Shown in pieces: positions 47,354 to 58,659 of a DNA stretch of 64,000 bases (positions are counted from its first letter, which is position 1; the number at the start of each line of letters is the position of its first letter). Origin of the DNA: Amoebophrya sp. A120 (lineage: Eukaryota; Sar; Dinophyceae; Syndiniales; Amoebophryaceae). The stretch covers positions 269,091 through 333,090 of the forward strand of contig CAJINV010000003.1 of assembly GCA_905178155.1 (NCBI GenBank), written 5' to 3'. Under the pieces are notes generated by a model, which was given only the letters and a program-made list of their open reading frames with translations, did no database searches and was not told the origin of the DNA. The translations under genes were made by a program, and so were the position numbers.

Positions 47354-47716
47354 AAAACTCATCAAATGTGTTGAGTTCCATACGCTTTCTCAAAGGCGGC
47401 TTTGCCTCTGTTAAGAGATGCTTGTTCTTTTCACTGCGCGACAGCAGGAATTTTCTTGGAAGCCATAAAAGCGTCCGATTGGATTGAGTTAGAGTTGTCT
47501 TTCCATAAAAATGGCAACTACCAGTACTGGTTTTGTGAGAGAGACACGAGTCGCTGGAGCGGAGCTTTTAGCTCAAACCGGTAGTATCTGTATCGCGCAC
47601 ACAGATTCGTAATTCTGCACAGAAACACCAATACGTATACGATTCAGCATATTTCTATACTGTTTTTTCAAGCGAGCCTAGTTGTTCGGATTCCGAAACT
47701 ATCCTACAAAACGAAC
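47354..47716. other. Intergenic spacer
   Basis: Short AT-rich gap between the FkbM gene and the next ATG. Nothing recognised. Confidence 0.5.
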
Positions 47717-48408
47717 ATGGGGAAAGGCAAAGGCGGTAAGGGCAAGAAGAGGAAGAGCAGTGATGACGACAGCGACGAGGACGATGGGCCGTACTTTTCG
47801 ACGGAGGATCCGGGCTATGTCAATCCGCAGACGGGTCACCTGAAGCCGCTTCTGTACCTCGAGATTCTGGGCGCTCTGGTCGTGGTTGGAATCATCACGA
47901 TCCTCGCTAGTGGCTACTTCTTCCAGACCGGCGGGGCGTGCGAACCAAAAAAGAAGGTTCCCTGCGAGCACCTGAGGCCAGTAAGCCAAGTTACCTGTGA
48001 CGTTCCCGGAAGTCCCGAGGGGAAAAAAATGGTGCAGGCCACCAGCTGTTCAAATGGCGACACAGGTACTTATTTTTTTTTGCCTTCTGCCTACTTTACG
48101 AATACGAGCGCACCAAAAGTGACAGAGCTGCCAGCAGTTCCGTTGAATTGAAAAGCAGCATCCCATCAGCTCCATTTTTATTTGATTGCGTCGTGTGCAT
48201 TTTTTTTTTCCAACATTGCTGCAATACTATTCAGTGCGAACTCGGTGTCGGTCTTCCACAATCACAAATTTTCCTTACAGGTATCTACTTCGTGTGTACA
48301 GCGGGGACCTACAATATGTGTGGTGCGGACAAACTCAATTTAAAGCTTGTAGACGATGATGCGCAGACAGGCAAAGGCGTCTCAAAAGAAGAATTTAAAA
48401 GCAGATGA
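47717..48408 (+). CDS. Small single-pass membrane protein
   Basis: Exons 47717-48065 and 48281-48408 (477 nt, 158 residues) join in phase 1 by an ordinary intron GTACTT...TTACAG. The N-terminus is basic (GKGKGGKGKKRKSS), followed by Asp/Ser-rich sequence. One membrane helix lies near residues 48-72 (LYLEILGALVVVGIITILAS). The C-terminal part has about six cysteines (GGACEPKKKVPCEHLRPVSQ; VTCDV; TSCSNG; FVCTAGTYNMCGADK) that could pair in the lumen or outside. I recognise no family. The cysteines lie on both sides of the intron, which supports the join. Confidence 0.75.
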
Positions 48409-49144
48409 GGCTACAGTGTGTTTAGGTGTATCTACTCTCATTCAATTTCAAGCATAACACATTTCAAGAATACAGTTGGAGCCTCTATCCAGAACGAAGA
48501 CCCGCTTCGTCTGGGGGTCATGGTGGCACTTCAACACGATGTACTAGTTGACTAGTTGTTGTGTGTCGCAGGGGTCACCATCTTCGTGTTGCAAGAACGA
48601 TCATTCTGTTGTACGTGTGCGACTCTGATGAAAGCAGTTTCTTTCTTTTCAACAATGGCGATCCTGGATCGCCACCACTTTTTCGTGCAATTTTAAATTC
48701 GGTCGATCCAGATTTTATCATGTGAAAGGAAGTAGTAGCTAGTGTCGCACTCCTAAGCGCAACAAGGGTCGTGTCGGTTATACGTGGGATATCGCTCCTT
48801 TCTCTTTCACTCTCTCTGTAAACAGTGGTATCCATATCGTGGGTCCCAGCAGAACACCGTTTTTATCGCATTTTTATCATTTCGTTTTTCTTTTTTATTT
48901 GTTGAAGTTTGCAGATGCAGGTAAATCATATTTCGATCAGCACCAGATTGAAGTAGCTGTTCCTCGCGAAGCGTCTTTTTTTAGAATCAATATGCGGTCG
49001 CACGGTATAGGTATTAATTAAGTCGGGTTGAGAGGATCGTTAACGATACGTATGGAATTAAAAACGTGTGACCCGGGAAGAAGCACGATGACGCGCTTCT
49101 ACAACACTACACGTAGTTGAGCCTCGCGATCAAAAGCTAAAAAA
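48409..49144. other. Intergenic spacer
   Basis: AT-rich with only short frames; nothing recognised. Confidence 0.5.
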
Positions 49145-50775
49145 ATGCCGCCCAAAGCAAAGGGCAAGGCGGCGCCACCCTCGCCGAAGGGTGGAAGCAA
49201 GGCGGGAGCGGCCAGCAAGTCCAAATCCCCGCCCCCCTCGCCGAAGGGAAAGGCGAAAGCAGGAGCGAAGCCCAAGGGTAAAGCGAAGGCAAAGAGCAAA
49301 GCAGGGGCATCGGGCCCGGGAAGTCGACAAGTTAGCGGAGGTGGACTCTCGGCGGACACACAGGAAAATGCGGACGCGAGGTACATGTCATTACGCAATA
49401 ACTATCTGCAGAGGGGTTCTTTCTAGTTGCTGGGTATGAAAATTCGACTTCTTTTCCTAATCACAGGACGAAAATCAAAATTCCTCTCCGCACAGGTCCA
49501 AATTTGAGCGTTACCAGGAGGAGTACCTGCGATTTAAGGGGCAGTACGAGCCGGATTCGAGTTTGCTGATGCTGTCGACCTTTCCGAAGGGCACCGTGTA
49601 CGTGGACCCCCACCACGTCTCGCTAGTGGAGCAGGCGAACGCTTTGGTGATGCAGGATCTGGAGGATGTGAACCAGATCGGCTACAAGTACATGACGCCG
49701 CTGTGGATGGCCGCGCGCACGGGCAACATCGACATGGCCAACTACCTGCTCGAGCGCGGCGCGAAGCCCTCGATGGCGGACGCGGACGGGTACACACCGT
49801 TGCACATCGCGGTCCTTATGCTGTGCAAAAGTATTGTGCTCGTAGTAAATGCATTTATGCATCACAAATCTTTTTCTGAAGGCAAATCAGCATTACAAAT
49901 TGTAATGCTGAGGAAATTTGTGATGCGATTTCCACTATTATGATGGGATGCTTTTGCATTTCATAGTTCTGAAGAAGCAGCGACTGGCGGTGCTGCACTT
50001 GCTGACGAACAAGGTGACCGGCGATCCCACGATGATCTCCGCCAGAACGAACGCAGGCTTGACCCCGTTGCACCTAGCGGTTTTGTCCGCCCAGCGGGAC
50101 ACCCTGAAGTTGCTCATTGAGCTGAAAGCCGACCCGCTGGAACGCAACCCCATCATGAGCGAGGACACGGCTTTGCACATGGCGGTAAGGGAGAACCGGC
50201 ACCCGCCAGAGTCGGAGCAAGTCATCGAAGACTTGATGTTTCACCTCTACAAGCGATCGCTCAAATTGGAAGAAGAGGGCGAGACGGAGGAGGCGATTAA
50301 GTACGTGTTTTGTTGTAGAACGAAAAATAACATGTAGATCAAATCTAGCAGATGTGGTACTTGAAGGGTTGTGCTTCTGATTTCGACTTTTGCATTTTTT
50401 GGTAAGTAGAAGTAATTTCTACTTCTAGTATTTCTAGAGGCTTTCTGTCCTTAGTTACCTGAAGCTGAAAATTTGTCCAGGGTGATGAATCCGCAAAATT
50501 CCCACGGGGACACGCCTCTCCACGCTGCGGGCTTCGAGCAGGCCGTCATGATTTTGCTGGGGTACCATGCGAAGGGTAACATCCGGAACAAGGACGGCAA
50601 ATTTCCGTTTGAAGTGTGCCGCGCCGGTTCGTCCGCCCGGGCGATGCTGAACTCCTTGATGCGAAAGGCTCCCCTCCCGAGACGAACGGATCTGCGGTTC
50701 GATATCCCCACCGTTGACAACGCCCTCCGCTTCGAGCACAAGACAGACGTCTTCAAGAAATTTACGCTCATCTGA
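49145..50775 (+). CDS. Ankyrin-repeat protein with Lys/Ala/Pro-rich N-terminus
   Basis: Four exons: 49145-49413, 49496-49816, 49971-50300 and 50481-50775 (1215 nt, 404 residues). Residues 1-60 are repeats of KAKGKA and PPSPKGK type, resembling histone tails and likely to bind nucleic acid or lie disordered. Ankyrin repeats start near residue 145: KYMTPLWMAARTGNIDMANY, DGYTPLHIAV-LKKQRLAVLH (rebuilt across the introner), AGLTPLHLAVLSAQRDTLKL, DTALHMAVRENR, and HGDTPLHAAGFEQA in the last exon. Intron 50301 (GTACGT...GTCCAG) is ordinary. The first interruption (49414-49495) ends CACAG, but its donor reads GGGTTC, so that boundary is unsure. The role is probably protein binding. Confidence 0.87.
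49817..49965. mobile_element. Introner, CTGTGCAAAAGTATCG type, older copy
   Basis: Left end TATGCTGTGCAAAAGTATTG, right end complementary to TATGAAATGCAAAAGCATCC. Flanks GTCCT (49812-49816) and GTTCT (49966-49970) differ at one base. Excision joins GCG-GTC-CT to G-AAG-AAG inside an ankyrin repeat. Confidence 0.93.
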
Positions 50776-51574
50776 CGAAGCTGCTGTTGTGGTTTATTCG
50801 TTTTGCGAACCGCGTTTCGATGTTGACCAATTGTACGCCACCGTACCAACCTTGTTCAGAACGTCTGCGTTTTTTTGAAGAGCAAGTCAATGAATCGTGC
50901 ATAACCTAAATGCGAAATCTTGTATACTCTGGCACCTGTGCCACGATTTGATTTTGAGCGGCAACAGTTGTAACAGCAAGACAGATTCCAGCGTATTAAG
51001 ATTAAGACTGAAAAAAATCCCGAACCAACAACCCTGTACGAAAACTTCTCGCTGCCAGCTTTATTTCTGTACTGACAAGGCAGCACAACACTAGAAACCG
51101 ATGTGCAAACCTATGTATGATCAGATTGTTTCGATTCCGGTCCTGCGAACCGAACAAATTCAACATGGAAATTATGGAAGGAAGAAGTCCGGTTTGTTAG
51201 CGTTGAGGATTGGATGTGGGGTTGTGGTGCTCACATTTGTGTTCGATTTCCATGGATCATCTTTCCGTCCTGTGGATCTGCGATCATAGATTTCGTTGAA
51301 GGAAAGAGATCCCTTTTTCGCTCCTGTTTTTTTTATACTTACTTTCGAGATCAGTTGCGAAACGCGTGCGATGTCGAAAAGCACCGTAATTTTCGTGTGC
51401 GAAACAATAACTTTGTTGACTCAGCAGGTTTAGCTATGGTAGAGCGTTTGGTTCTACTACGAAAGTAAACCTAAACAGTCATTGCAGATCCGTGTCAAGA
51501 GGAAGAGTTCTTGCCCTCCGACTTTATACACGTTGCGATACTTGTTCTTGTCGAGACCAGCAAGCTACGAGACA
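50776..51574. other. Spacer, possibly with leader exon of the next gene
   Basis: AT-rich. The frame of the next gene is open upstream to 51482, where it meets a TTGCAG acceptor-like site (51482-51487). An upstream exon in this gap is possible but not resolved. Confidence 0.4.
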
Positions 51575-54500
51575 ATGTGTGGTCGTCAGCTGATCATGTC
51601 AGGTCGCCGTGCGGCCGCGCTCTTCGCGGCGACATCAGACTCCTGTCTATTCGTTTCTGGGATTCTGAGGTCGCAGACTGGGAGTCCTGTAACCTCGTAC
51701 GAGCGTTTTGTGGATGCTGATGTTCCGGAGGAAGTCAACGAGTTTGCGCCGCTTGAAGAAGCACTCCTCTCGGCGGGAACTACTGCGCATGTACAACTAC
51801 CGGTATCAACGAGCGTTATTATCGGAGCAGAGCAGGCCAGAGCTGCGATGCACGCGACGACATCTCAAGAGGACGTCGACACAGAGCAGGTCTCCGATTT
51901 GTTTCGCGGGCTACGGCTCCGGCCCTCGACCTCCCAGGAGGTCCGCGAGGACAACAGCAGTACGAGTGCAGCTCGTGCATTGGGTGGTACTAAGTCAAAC
52001 ACGGGGTCGTCCGAGAGTTGTCGGAGTGCAGCAGCTTCAACCCCCTCGGCAGCCGCGCACAACAGCAAAAAACTTGCGTGTAGGAACAGCAGCGACAGCC
52101 TGGCATCGGTGTCTACGGCTACACCGATGCATTCGGTCGGTTCCTGGGCTACCATAATTGCGGACGCCGAGACTGCAGCAAACGCAAATCGATCTCCGTT
52201 TTTCCTAACAAGCCCGTCTGTTTCCTGTTCCAGCCAAGACCTGCCACCGGTGTCCGCAATCGGTGGTGAACAAGGAGTAGATACGACGCAGTCACATCAA
52301 GTTCAAGCTCGTTCTTCCCGCTACGCAAGAACCTCGCAGCACAGCAGGGTTACAACTGGACACGCAGATGATGATGTTGACACGGAAAGGAATAAACATA
52401 AACCGGAAGATGATGAATTGCACTTCGAGCAGGCCATGGACGATTTGGTTTTTCGCTTTCGAGAGTCGGTTGACGTAGGATCGTGTGAGCAAGGTCGTGT
52501 CGAAGACTTCTCCGACCTGCGGTCTACTTCTTCTCGTGTTGCGAGTGGAACCAGCAGCGGGTCATCTGGAATGAACTACTGCAATTCTTCTTCAACCCCG
52601 ACAGCAGAAGGCTTGCTGAGTTCTTCTCCCTTGCAGCCTCTGTCCCCGGAGGAAGAAGAAAAAGTCATCGCTGCGGCAAAGCAGTTGCGTGGCTGTTCCG
52701 ACACACTAAAGGAAGCTTTGCTGAACACCAGCGCGGAGGGGGATGGAGAGTCATTTTTTGCCCGCGGCTCCTCCTCGGGGACCACGAAAAGCTCAGGGCT
52801 GCACCACTTTTACCCTCCAGAATCTGCGACCGCAGCCGCTGCGGAGTGTGTCGAGCGTGCCATTAGCGAGGTTGTGGCTGTTGTTGAGCCTTTTGTGCCC
52901 GACGACGCAGCACCTCCAGGTCGCGCGGCCGAGAGAGCTTCAGCACTGCAGGTAGATGTGAATGAACAAGAAACGCGTTCATCTGGCTCAGCGCTCCACG
53001 ACCATGTCGTCGACGACTCGGAAGAGCAAGAATTGGTCCGTCGTCAGAAGCGGGCTCTGGTTTTGATGATCGCTCTGCTGCAGGGTCTCTTACCCCTCGG
53101 AGACAACACCATCAACATGCTGTTCATGCCAGCGATCGCCGAGCGCATGAGCCTGCCCTCCAGCGTGGAAACCAGCACGGACCTGCTGGTCGGGTGGAAA
53201 AACTCCGTGGCCGGAGCGCTCGGTGTCGTCGGGGGGCTTGCCTACAACCGGCTGGTGGAGAAGCTGGACGCCAAGAAGCAGTTCCGCATGCTGCGACGGC
53301 TCGCGGCCACCGTCGGGGTTTCCGGCATCCTGTTTTCCATCGCGCTCCGGCATCTGGAGCGCGAAATGCATCTTCTGGCGAGTCATGACACGGCCGGAAA
53401 AGCTACCCCCGAAGGTACTACGACCGGGGATGCTGCTGCCGAACTGTACCAAAGCAAACTGCTTTTTTTCTACTGGGCCAACGCATGGATCTGGGATGGC
53501 ATGCAGGGCTTCTTCACTCCGCTTTTGGCGCACGTTGTGAAGGAATTGTACGAGAAAAACGAGCCTGCTTCTGGTAGCGGCGGGGCGGGCGGTCACAGAC
53601 AACTGCCTCCGGAATCCTCACCTACTTTGTCAAGGAATCATCGAGAGCAAGAACAAGGTGGAACTAGCGCAACAAGAAGTACTAACGCGACCGCCTCGAC
53701 GCAACAGGAAGTCGCGCAAGATCAGGCGACCGCCCTGGCGCGGATGGTGCAGGCCATCTTCGCTGTGCCGGGACTTGGCATGTACATCGCCGCGTCGCGC
53801 GAAGATCCGGCGGCGTGGACGCAAAATCTAGTCGCTGCTCAGGCGGCCGTGGCAGGCGTTGGCCTCATGCTCGCCGGTGGACCGCCGCAAAAGCTCCGCG
53901 GAGAAGGGGCGAATGCCTGCCGGCGTTGGGAGTCCCTGTTCTCTGGAGGTCGTCGCGCTGCAAGCGAAGATAGTCAACAAGCAGTGACGCAGCCGTGTAG
54001 AAGTACTGGTGTTGGTGGAGCTGCTGCCTCTGGTACAAGCTCGAGTAGCCGATCCGAACCGCGGACTTCGACGCCGGAGCTTGATGCGTGTGACGAGAAT
54101 GCCTCTTTCGTCCACGATCGCGCCACAAATGCTGGGCGTATTAACGGGACGACGACGACCAGTGCCGCGTTTTCGCAAAACGACTTCGAGAGTCAGCGTC
54201 TCTTGGTTGCCCAGTGGATGACGTGTCAGCTAGGAACGTCGGCGCACAAATTTCTGTCGCCCGTCGCGTCCCGCAAACTGTGCGCCCCTTTGCTGCCGCC
54301 GATCGTGTCGGACCTGGTGATTACCCTGGGGACGCTGGCGGGTGCCGTGCTCGCGAGTACCACCATCCAGCCGTGGCTGTTCAAAAAAATTCGGGCACGC
54401 GTAGAAACAGCGATTGCGAGCGAACACGAACGTTTACGCAGCGGTGTAAGTTCATGTAGCTCTGGTACAGGAAGAGCAAATGCGGTTTTTTGCTCCACCG

Positions 54501-55672
54501 GGGGCACTGGCGACGATGAACAACCAGTGGATAATTTCGAACGAACGGGAGATCACGCCACGCGAGAAAACGATGTTGCGTGCAGGAAAAGGCGGCAGTT
54601 GGAAGCGGTAGCGTTCCGCGCACTCCCGCAGCTGTTGATCTTTGTGTCCACCAACTTGTTCTTTTTCACAGTGCCGCGGCTCGGCGGAGAACAAAGTGGG
54701 TCGGCACCGCCGACAGCAGTCAATTCAAGACCTGATAGTAAAGCGGGTTTGTTGAAAAACGGCGGCAAGAGGACGACAGCAACTGGGACGATCCGGCCCC
54801 GGGCGTCGTCTACCTCGAAAGCGCAAAACCGCCCGCGTGGTTTTCTGTCGCAGGAAAAAATGATGAATACGTCGCGTGGTCAACAAATGTCCTCCACGAA
54901 CAATAAATCCAAACTTTCGCCGAAGATGTTCCTCTCTCGTGCAGCGAGGCGGCGGCTCCAGGTAAAGAAGAACACCAAGCAGGTGGACCACCTGGGCGGG
55001 TTGAAAGTAGTTCTGGAGGACCTTCTGAAGCCTTTTGCCGAGCTCGGCGATATTGTTCCCAAGGCAGCACAGAGCGTCGCCCCGGTGCTCAGCGGTGTTG
55101 TGGCACTGACTTTGTTGATTGTGATGCAAACGGCCGTGGGAATTTTTCTAGCTTTGGCGTCCTCCTCTACGCAACAGAAGATTCGGTACTTGTCGCACTT
55201 TTCGACCGGGGACTGTGTGTGCAACTACGTGTTGGGCCCGTTTTTGACGTCGCAGGTGATCAGTGCACTGACGGCGAATCAGGATGCTCTGCACCTTTCC
55301 GGAGAAGACGCCTCCACGCAGGTGACCGTCCAGATCTGTTCCCTATTCTACCTCGCTGCCGCCAGTCTCAACTTTGCTTACGACCGCCTGGCAGGGGATC
55401 CGACAACCGGGACCACGGCGGAAGGTGGAGCTGCGGAGAACCAGCAGGATCACGTGCCGACGCCTAGTGCATCCACCTGTGCGGGAACGAGTAAGATGGC
55501 AGCGACGTCATCGAGTAGTGCAAACTCAGTTGATCCGAGTCCACGGAGCGCCAGTGGAGCTGGAAGTAGTAGTGGTGACTCTACTGTTGCAGCTGCACCT
55601 ACTCGTACTGGCGCGCCTGCTTTCACTCCTGCTCCCTTGGAGCCTGCAGCGAGACCCGCATCCCGGAATTAA
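51575..55672 (+). CDS. Large MFS-like polytopic membrane protein
   Basis: One open frame of 1366 codons counting the stop, from the first ATG at 51575 (a second ATG is at 51596). Residues 1-480 are polar, Ser/Thr/Glu-rich and probably disordered and cytosolic. From about residue 488 hydrophobic helices appear: ALVLMIALLQGLLPLGDNTI, SVAGALGVVGGLAYNRLVEK, VSGILFSIALR, LFFYWANAWIWDGMQGFFTP, and later LVITLGTLAGAVLASTTIQP, LPQLLIFVSTNLFFFTV, GVVALTLLIVMQTAVGIFLA, ICSLFYLAAASLNFAYDRL. The layout of two helix clusters with a long Ser-rich loop resembles a diverged major facilitator, but no signature clinches it. The gene is intronless apart from a possible leader. Substrate unknown. Confidence 0.7.
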   Translation: MCGRQLIMSGRRAAALFAATSDSCLFVSGILRSQTGSPVTSYERFVDADVPEEVNEFAPLEEALLSAGTTAHVQLPVSTSVIIGAEQARAAMHATTSQEDVDTEQVSDLFRGLRLRPSTSQEVREDNSSTSAARALGGTKSNTGSSESCRSAAASTPSAAAHNSKKLACRNSSDSLASVSTATPMHSVGSWATIIADAETAANANRSPFFLTSPSVSCSSQDLPPVSAIGGEQGVDTTQSHQVQARSSRYARTSQHSRVTTGHADDDVDTERNKHKPEDDELHFEQAMDDLVFRFRESVDVGSCEQGRVEDFSDLRSTSSRVASGTSSGSSGMNYCNSSSTPTAEGLLSSSPLQPLSPEEEEKVIAAAKQLRGCSDTLKEALLNTSAEGDGESFFARGSSSGTTKSSGLHHFYPPESATAAAAECVERAISEVVAVVEPFVPDDAAPPGRAAERASALQVDVNEQETRSSGSALHDHVVDDSEEQELVRRQKRALVLMIALLQGLLPLGDNTINMLFMPAIAERMSLPSSVETSTDLLVGWKNSVAGALGVVGGLAYNRLVEKLDAKKQFRMLRRLAATVGVSGILFSIALRHLEREMHLLASHDTAGKATPEGTTTGDAAAELYQSKLLFFYWANAWIWDGMQGFFTPLLAHVVKELYEKNEPASGSGGAGGHRQLPPESSPTLSRNHREQEQGGTSATRSTNATASTQQEVAQDQATALARMVQAIFAVPGLGMYIAASREDPAAWTQNLVAAQAAVAGVGLMLAGGPPQKLRGEGANACRRWESLFSGGRRAASEDSQQAVTQPCRSTGVGGAAASGTSSSSRSEPRTSTPELDACDENASFVHDRATNAGRINGTTTTSAAFSQNDFESQRLLVAQWMTCQLGTSAHKFLSPVASRKLCAPLLPPIVSDLVITLGTLAGAVLASTTIQPWLFKKIRARVETAIASEHERLRSGVSSCSSGTGRANAVFCSTGGTGDDEQPVDNFERTGDHATRENDVACRKRRQLEAVAFRALPQLLIFVSTNLFFFTVPRLGGEQSGSAPPTAVNSRPDSKAGLLKNGGKRTTATGTIRPRASSTSKAQNRPRGFLSQEKMMNTSRGQQMSSTNNKSKLSPKMFLSRAARRRLQVKKNTKQVDHLGGLKVVLEDLLKPFAELGDIVPKAAQSVAPVLSGVVALTLLIVMQTAVGIFLALASSSTQQKIRYLSHFSTGDCVCNYVLGPFLTSQVISALTANQDALHLSGEDASTQVTVQICSLFYLAAASLNFAYDRLAGDPTTGTTAEGGAAENQQDHVPTPSASTCAGTSKMAATSSSSANSVDPSPRSASGAGSSSGDSTVAAAPTRTGAPAFTPAPLEPAARPASRN

Positions 55673-56309
55673 AGTGGGGGGGAAGATGAGGAGTCTGCAG
55701 TTGTGGCTATACGAAGAGCACATTGCTGCATGCCGCAGTGGTCACTGACCCTAAAATTTTACGAATATAAAGTTTCATTTCAAAAATGAAGTATGCTCAA
55801 AGAAAGGGAATCGGAATCCCAACGAACGAGGATGATCATGATGCTTTTTGAGTTTCACGTGCCACCACGATCCTTGAGCCTCGAAGTTTCTGACAGCACA
55901 CTTGGTATACACTACTGTTTTTGGCGAACTACAGTACATACCAAGGTGATATGATGTAATTTTAAGTTGTGCTTCACATTGTCTTGTGTTTCTCAAAGTT
56001 GATGGGACTGCATATATTTCTATCCAGCGAGCTTGTTTATATTTGTATTTTACTCGTCCGGCCACTGTTCTGCATTGTTGCGAAAATTTGATTGGTTACA
56101 ATAGAGAATAAAGTAAGTACTTCTATTACGAAGAACAAGTGGAAGCTGGGTGGTCGTGGTTTCTACAGAAATGCAATATTGCTGACAACAACCGAAACCG
56201 ATGCAGCTTTCGGCGTTTTGTATGCGATGCACGTCGAGCAATGCTACGTTGTGTGATTTGCCTGGGGTATGTGAATAAGATTAAGAAACGGCGTAGTTGA
56301 TGAAATATT
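55673..56309. other. Intergenic spacer
   Basis: AT-rich with nothing recognised. It ends at the left edge of the inverted-repeat element. Confidence 0.5.
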
Positions 56310-56431
56310 TTTGGGTAAAAAGGACAAATCCCAAGAAGACTAGCAAAATCTCAAGAAGAAATGGACAAATCTCAAGAAGAACCTTGGGTAGGGTTTGTCT
56401 AGGGTTTGGGGTTTCGGGTTTCGGGTTTCTG

Positions 56432-56493
56432 GTCGTCGGCCAGGGCAGCCGCCGCCGGCCGGCCGGCCGGCGGCGGCTGCCCTGGCCGACGAC
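56432..56493. repeat. Perfect 62-bp palindrome
   Basis: Arms of 31 bp with no spacer: GTCGTCGGCCAGGGCAGCCG runs into GCCGGCCGG, and the complement follows at once. Very GC-rich, so it could extrude as a cruciform or form a strong RNA hairpin. Confidence 0.97.
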
Positions 56494-57001
56494 TCTCTCT
56501 TCTCGTTCTTGGAAGGTGGCGGCCCCGCGCCCTGCCCGCCTTCGTGGTTGTTCTGTCGCTTCCTTGGGGTTCTCCTGGCTGGCGCTGGCCAGCTCCTTGG
56601 CCGGCGGGCCTCGGGATTGGGGCACACAGCGCAGCCGCGCAGAACTTGGCGGCTTGGTCCCTCACCAGGGTCCCCCTCGCAGGGAGACCGCGGACGGGCC
56701 GCGGGGCGTCCTTGTGTATTTTTCCAGGCCAGGATGCCGTCGTGCATCATGTTATGCATGATGGAGTGTTGCTTGCAAAAAAACACAGTAGATTCAGAAG
56801 AACCGAATGCCCGCGAATAGCTTTGACGTGGCCCCGCACACCGTCGTGCATAACGTTCTCGCTCGCCAAAACATCTCCTTCTCTCCGCCCTCTGCTTTCC
56901 GTCTGCTTTTCGCCTTCTCTCTGCCGTCTTCTTTCGATCTGCTTTTCGCCTTTTCTTTGCCCTCTTCCTCGATTCGATTCCAACGTAGAACAATGCGTTT
57001 C

Positions 57002-57040
57002 CACAGGCAGGAAGTTTTCAATGAAAACTTCCTGTCTGTG
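57002..57040. repeat. Near-perfect hairpin, 19-bp arms
   Basis: CACAGGCAGGAAGTTTTCA, one spacer base, then its complement with one mismatch. It lies near the right end of the inverted-repeat element. Confidence 0.9.
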
Positions 57041-57195
57041 AACTATACCATGGTGTATAAAGTTCTCTGAAAAATCCGTAACCATTCTTCTTGAGATTTT
57101 TGAGAAGTCAAGCAATTTGAAAATTAGGCATTTTCTTTTTGGGGTGGGTTCTTCTTGAGCTTTTCTTCTTGAGATTTGTCCACTTTAACCAATAT

Positions 57196-57791
57196 TTTTG
57201 ACTTGCCTGCATGCTGCTCGAATTTTCATCTCAATTTTTGTCATGAAGTACTTCTTTTGTCAATGAATCAATGAAAACGTATTTCCACAGATCAGAAAAA
57301 GTAAGCGGCGCAAAGCTGACTTTTCTTGCTCTTATGGTCTCGCTCCATTTCCTGCTGCGCGACCAATCTCTTGTTTTGAGGCAAGGAACTACATTCACGA
57401 GGCATAATATGATGATCAAGAATCACAATCAGATCAGTTTGTTTTCCAGTTTATTGAGCGGCAGAGAGAATGAGAAAGAGCGCAGTTCTTGCTTGAGACC
57501 ACTACGTTGGTGTACAAAGTTACATTTTGGCGAAACGAAAGCTGTTATGTTGTCCGTGCTACTAGTACTAGTTTGAGCAGAACATGTTTTAAGATACTAG
57601 GGGAATTTTTACTTGTGATGTTTCGCGGAACATGGTATGAGACGTGGTGGTGAGAAAGCCCGAGCAGTCTGCCGAACGCGTGCACCCGGGGAGATCCTCG
57701 GGCACGGTTGTTGCTCTGCCCGGTGAAAGAGCATTCGTTGGAGCGGCATCGGAAAAAAGTTACGCACGGTGGAGATTTTCCGTAAATAAAA
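57196..57791. other. Intergenic spacer
   Basis: Short frames only; nothing recognised. Confidence 0.5.
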
Positions 57792-58659
57792 ATGAGAGTC
57801 CTTATTTTGCAGCATGTGGTCTTCATCTCCGGTATACTTTCTTCCACCGTTCTCGGGCACCTTCACACGACGACGACCAAAACGCGCAAAAATCCAATTC
57901 TTTCCGGCACTGTGAGCAGTAGCAGTAGCTCGTCCAGTCTGCTGCCGCCCCTGCCGAAGGGACCGGGACGGGGCCCCGACGCGCAGACGTTCGTCAAGGA
58001 GTGCACTGAGCACCTGAAAGTGGTGGCGGGAAAGATTGACCACAGCTACACCGACGTGATGGTGCGCGACGCGCTGGAGCACGAGTGCGCCCTCGTGCAC
58101 GAGCAACCCCTGACGCACGAGCACGGGTTCCGCACGGCGGCGGCGTGTTACCATTTCGCGGACGAGCTTTTCAAAGCGCGGATGGAATTCCTGGAACAGA
58201 ACTCGCCGGACGGATACATCACGGTTTCGTTGGATAAGTGTGTGTTTTTTAGCATCGACGTTCGCATACATGTTCATTCATCAAGTTTTTCCAATTCCTA
58301 TTTGTTCAGATGCTTTTTGCCGCTTGTGGAAGTAAATCGCTTTGGACTCGGAAGGTCATCTCCAGAGTAAACGAGTCGCCGAAAATGTTTTTTGTTCGTT
58401 GCAGCAGTAGTTCTTGCAACCATATTAACTGTGTCTGCAACACCTCCAGGTTTGCAAGAATTATTGGACTGCGACATACGGGAAGCCGTATAAGACGAAG
58501 GTTCACGTGAAGCCGCCCCCTACGCAGCTGGTGTGGTGGTGGGGCATCGTCATTTTCGTGGCCGGGTGCTTCCTCGTTTTCCTGACAAACCGCAACATGA
58601 AAACGCGATCGGATTTCGCTCGTGATTTTTCCCGCCGGAGCGGCCGCTTTGAAGCATGA
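57792..58659 (+). CDS. Secretory-pathway single-pass membrane protein
   Basis: Exons 57792-58241 and 58450-58659 (660 nt, 219 residues) join in phase 0 (AAG-TGT to GTT-TGC). The intron starts GTGTTT and ends CCTCCAG. A signal peptide opens the protein (MRVLILQHVVFISGILSSTV). A Ser run and a region with His/Glu/Cys follow (VRDALEHECALVHEQPLTHE). A membrane helix near residue 190 (LVWWWGIVIFVAGCFLVFLT) precedes a short basic tail (RNMKTRSDFARDFSRRSG). This is type I topology with a lumenal domain of about 165 residues. I do not recognise the family. Confidence 0.75.

Larger units (their letters stand above)
56310..57195. mobile_element. Non-coding inverted-repeat element (MITE-like)
   Basis: The left edge contains GGACAAATCCCAAGAAGA and then ATCTCAAGAAGAA motifs. 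The right edge holds their complements (TTCTTCTTGAGATTTGTCC, TTCTTGAGATTTTTGAGAAG). AATAT is found beside both edges and may be a duplication. Inside, in order, lie a GGGTTT/GGGTTTC tract, a 62-bp palindrome, a GC-rich block, a CTGCTTTTCGCCTTCTCTCT direct repeat (about 56900-56975) and a hairpin at 57002-57040. Open frames inside are Pro/Arg-rich and show no transposase. A non-autonomous DNA element is the most economical reading. Confidence 0.65.

Noticed and set aside
56395-56430. True internal telomere array
   Set aside because: Only a few irregular GGGTTT/GGGTTTC units; too short and impure to call.
56406-57041. Transposase in the inverted-repeat element
   Set aside because: The 211-codon frame is Pro/Arg/Ser-rich, has overlapping rivals in other frames, and lacks any catalytic motif.
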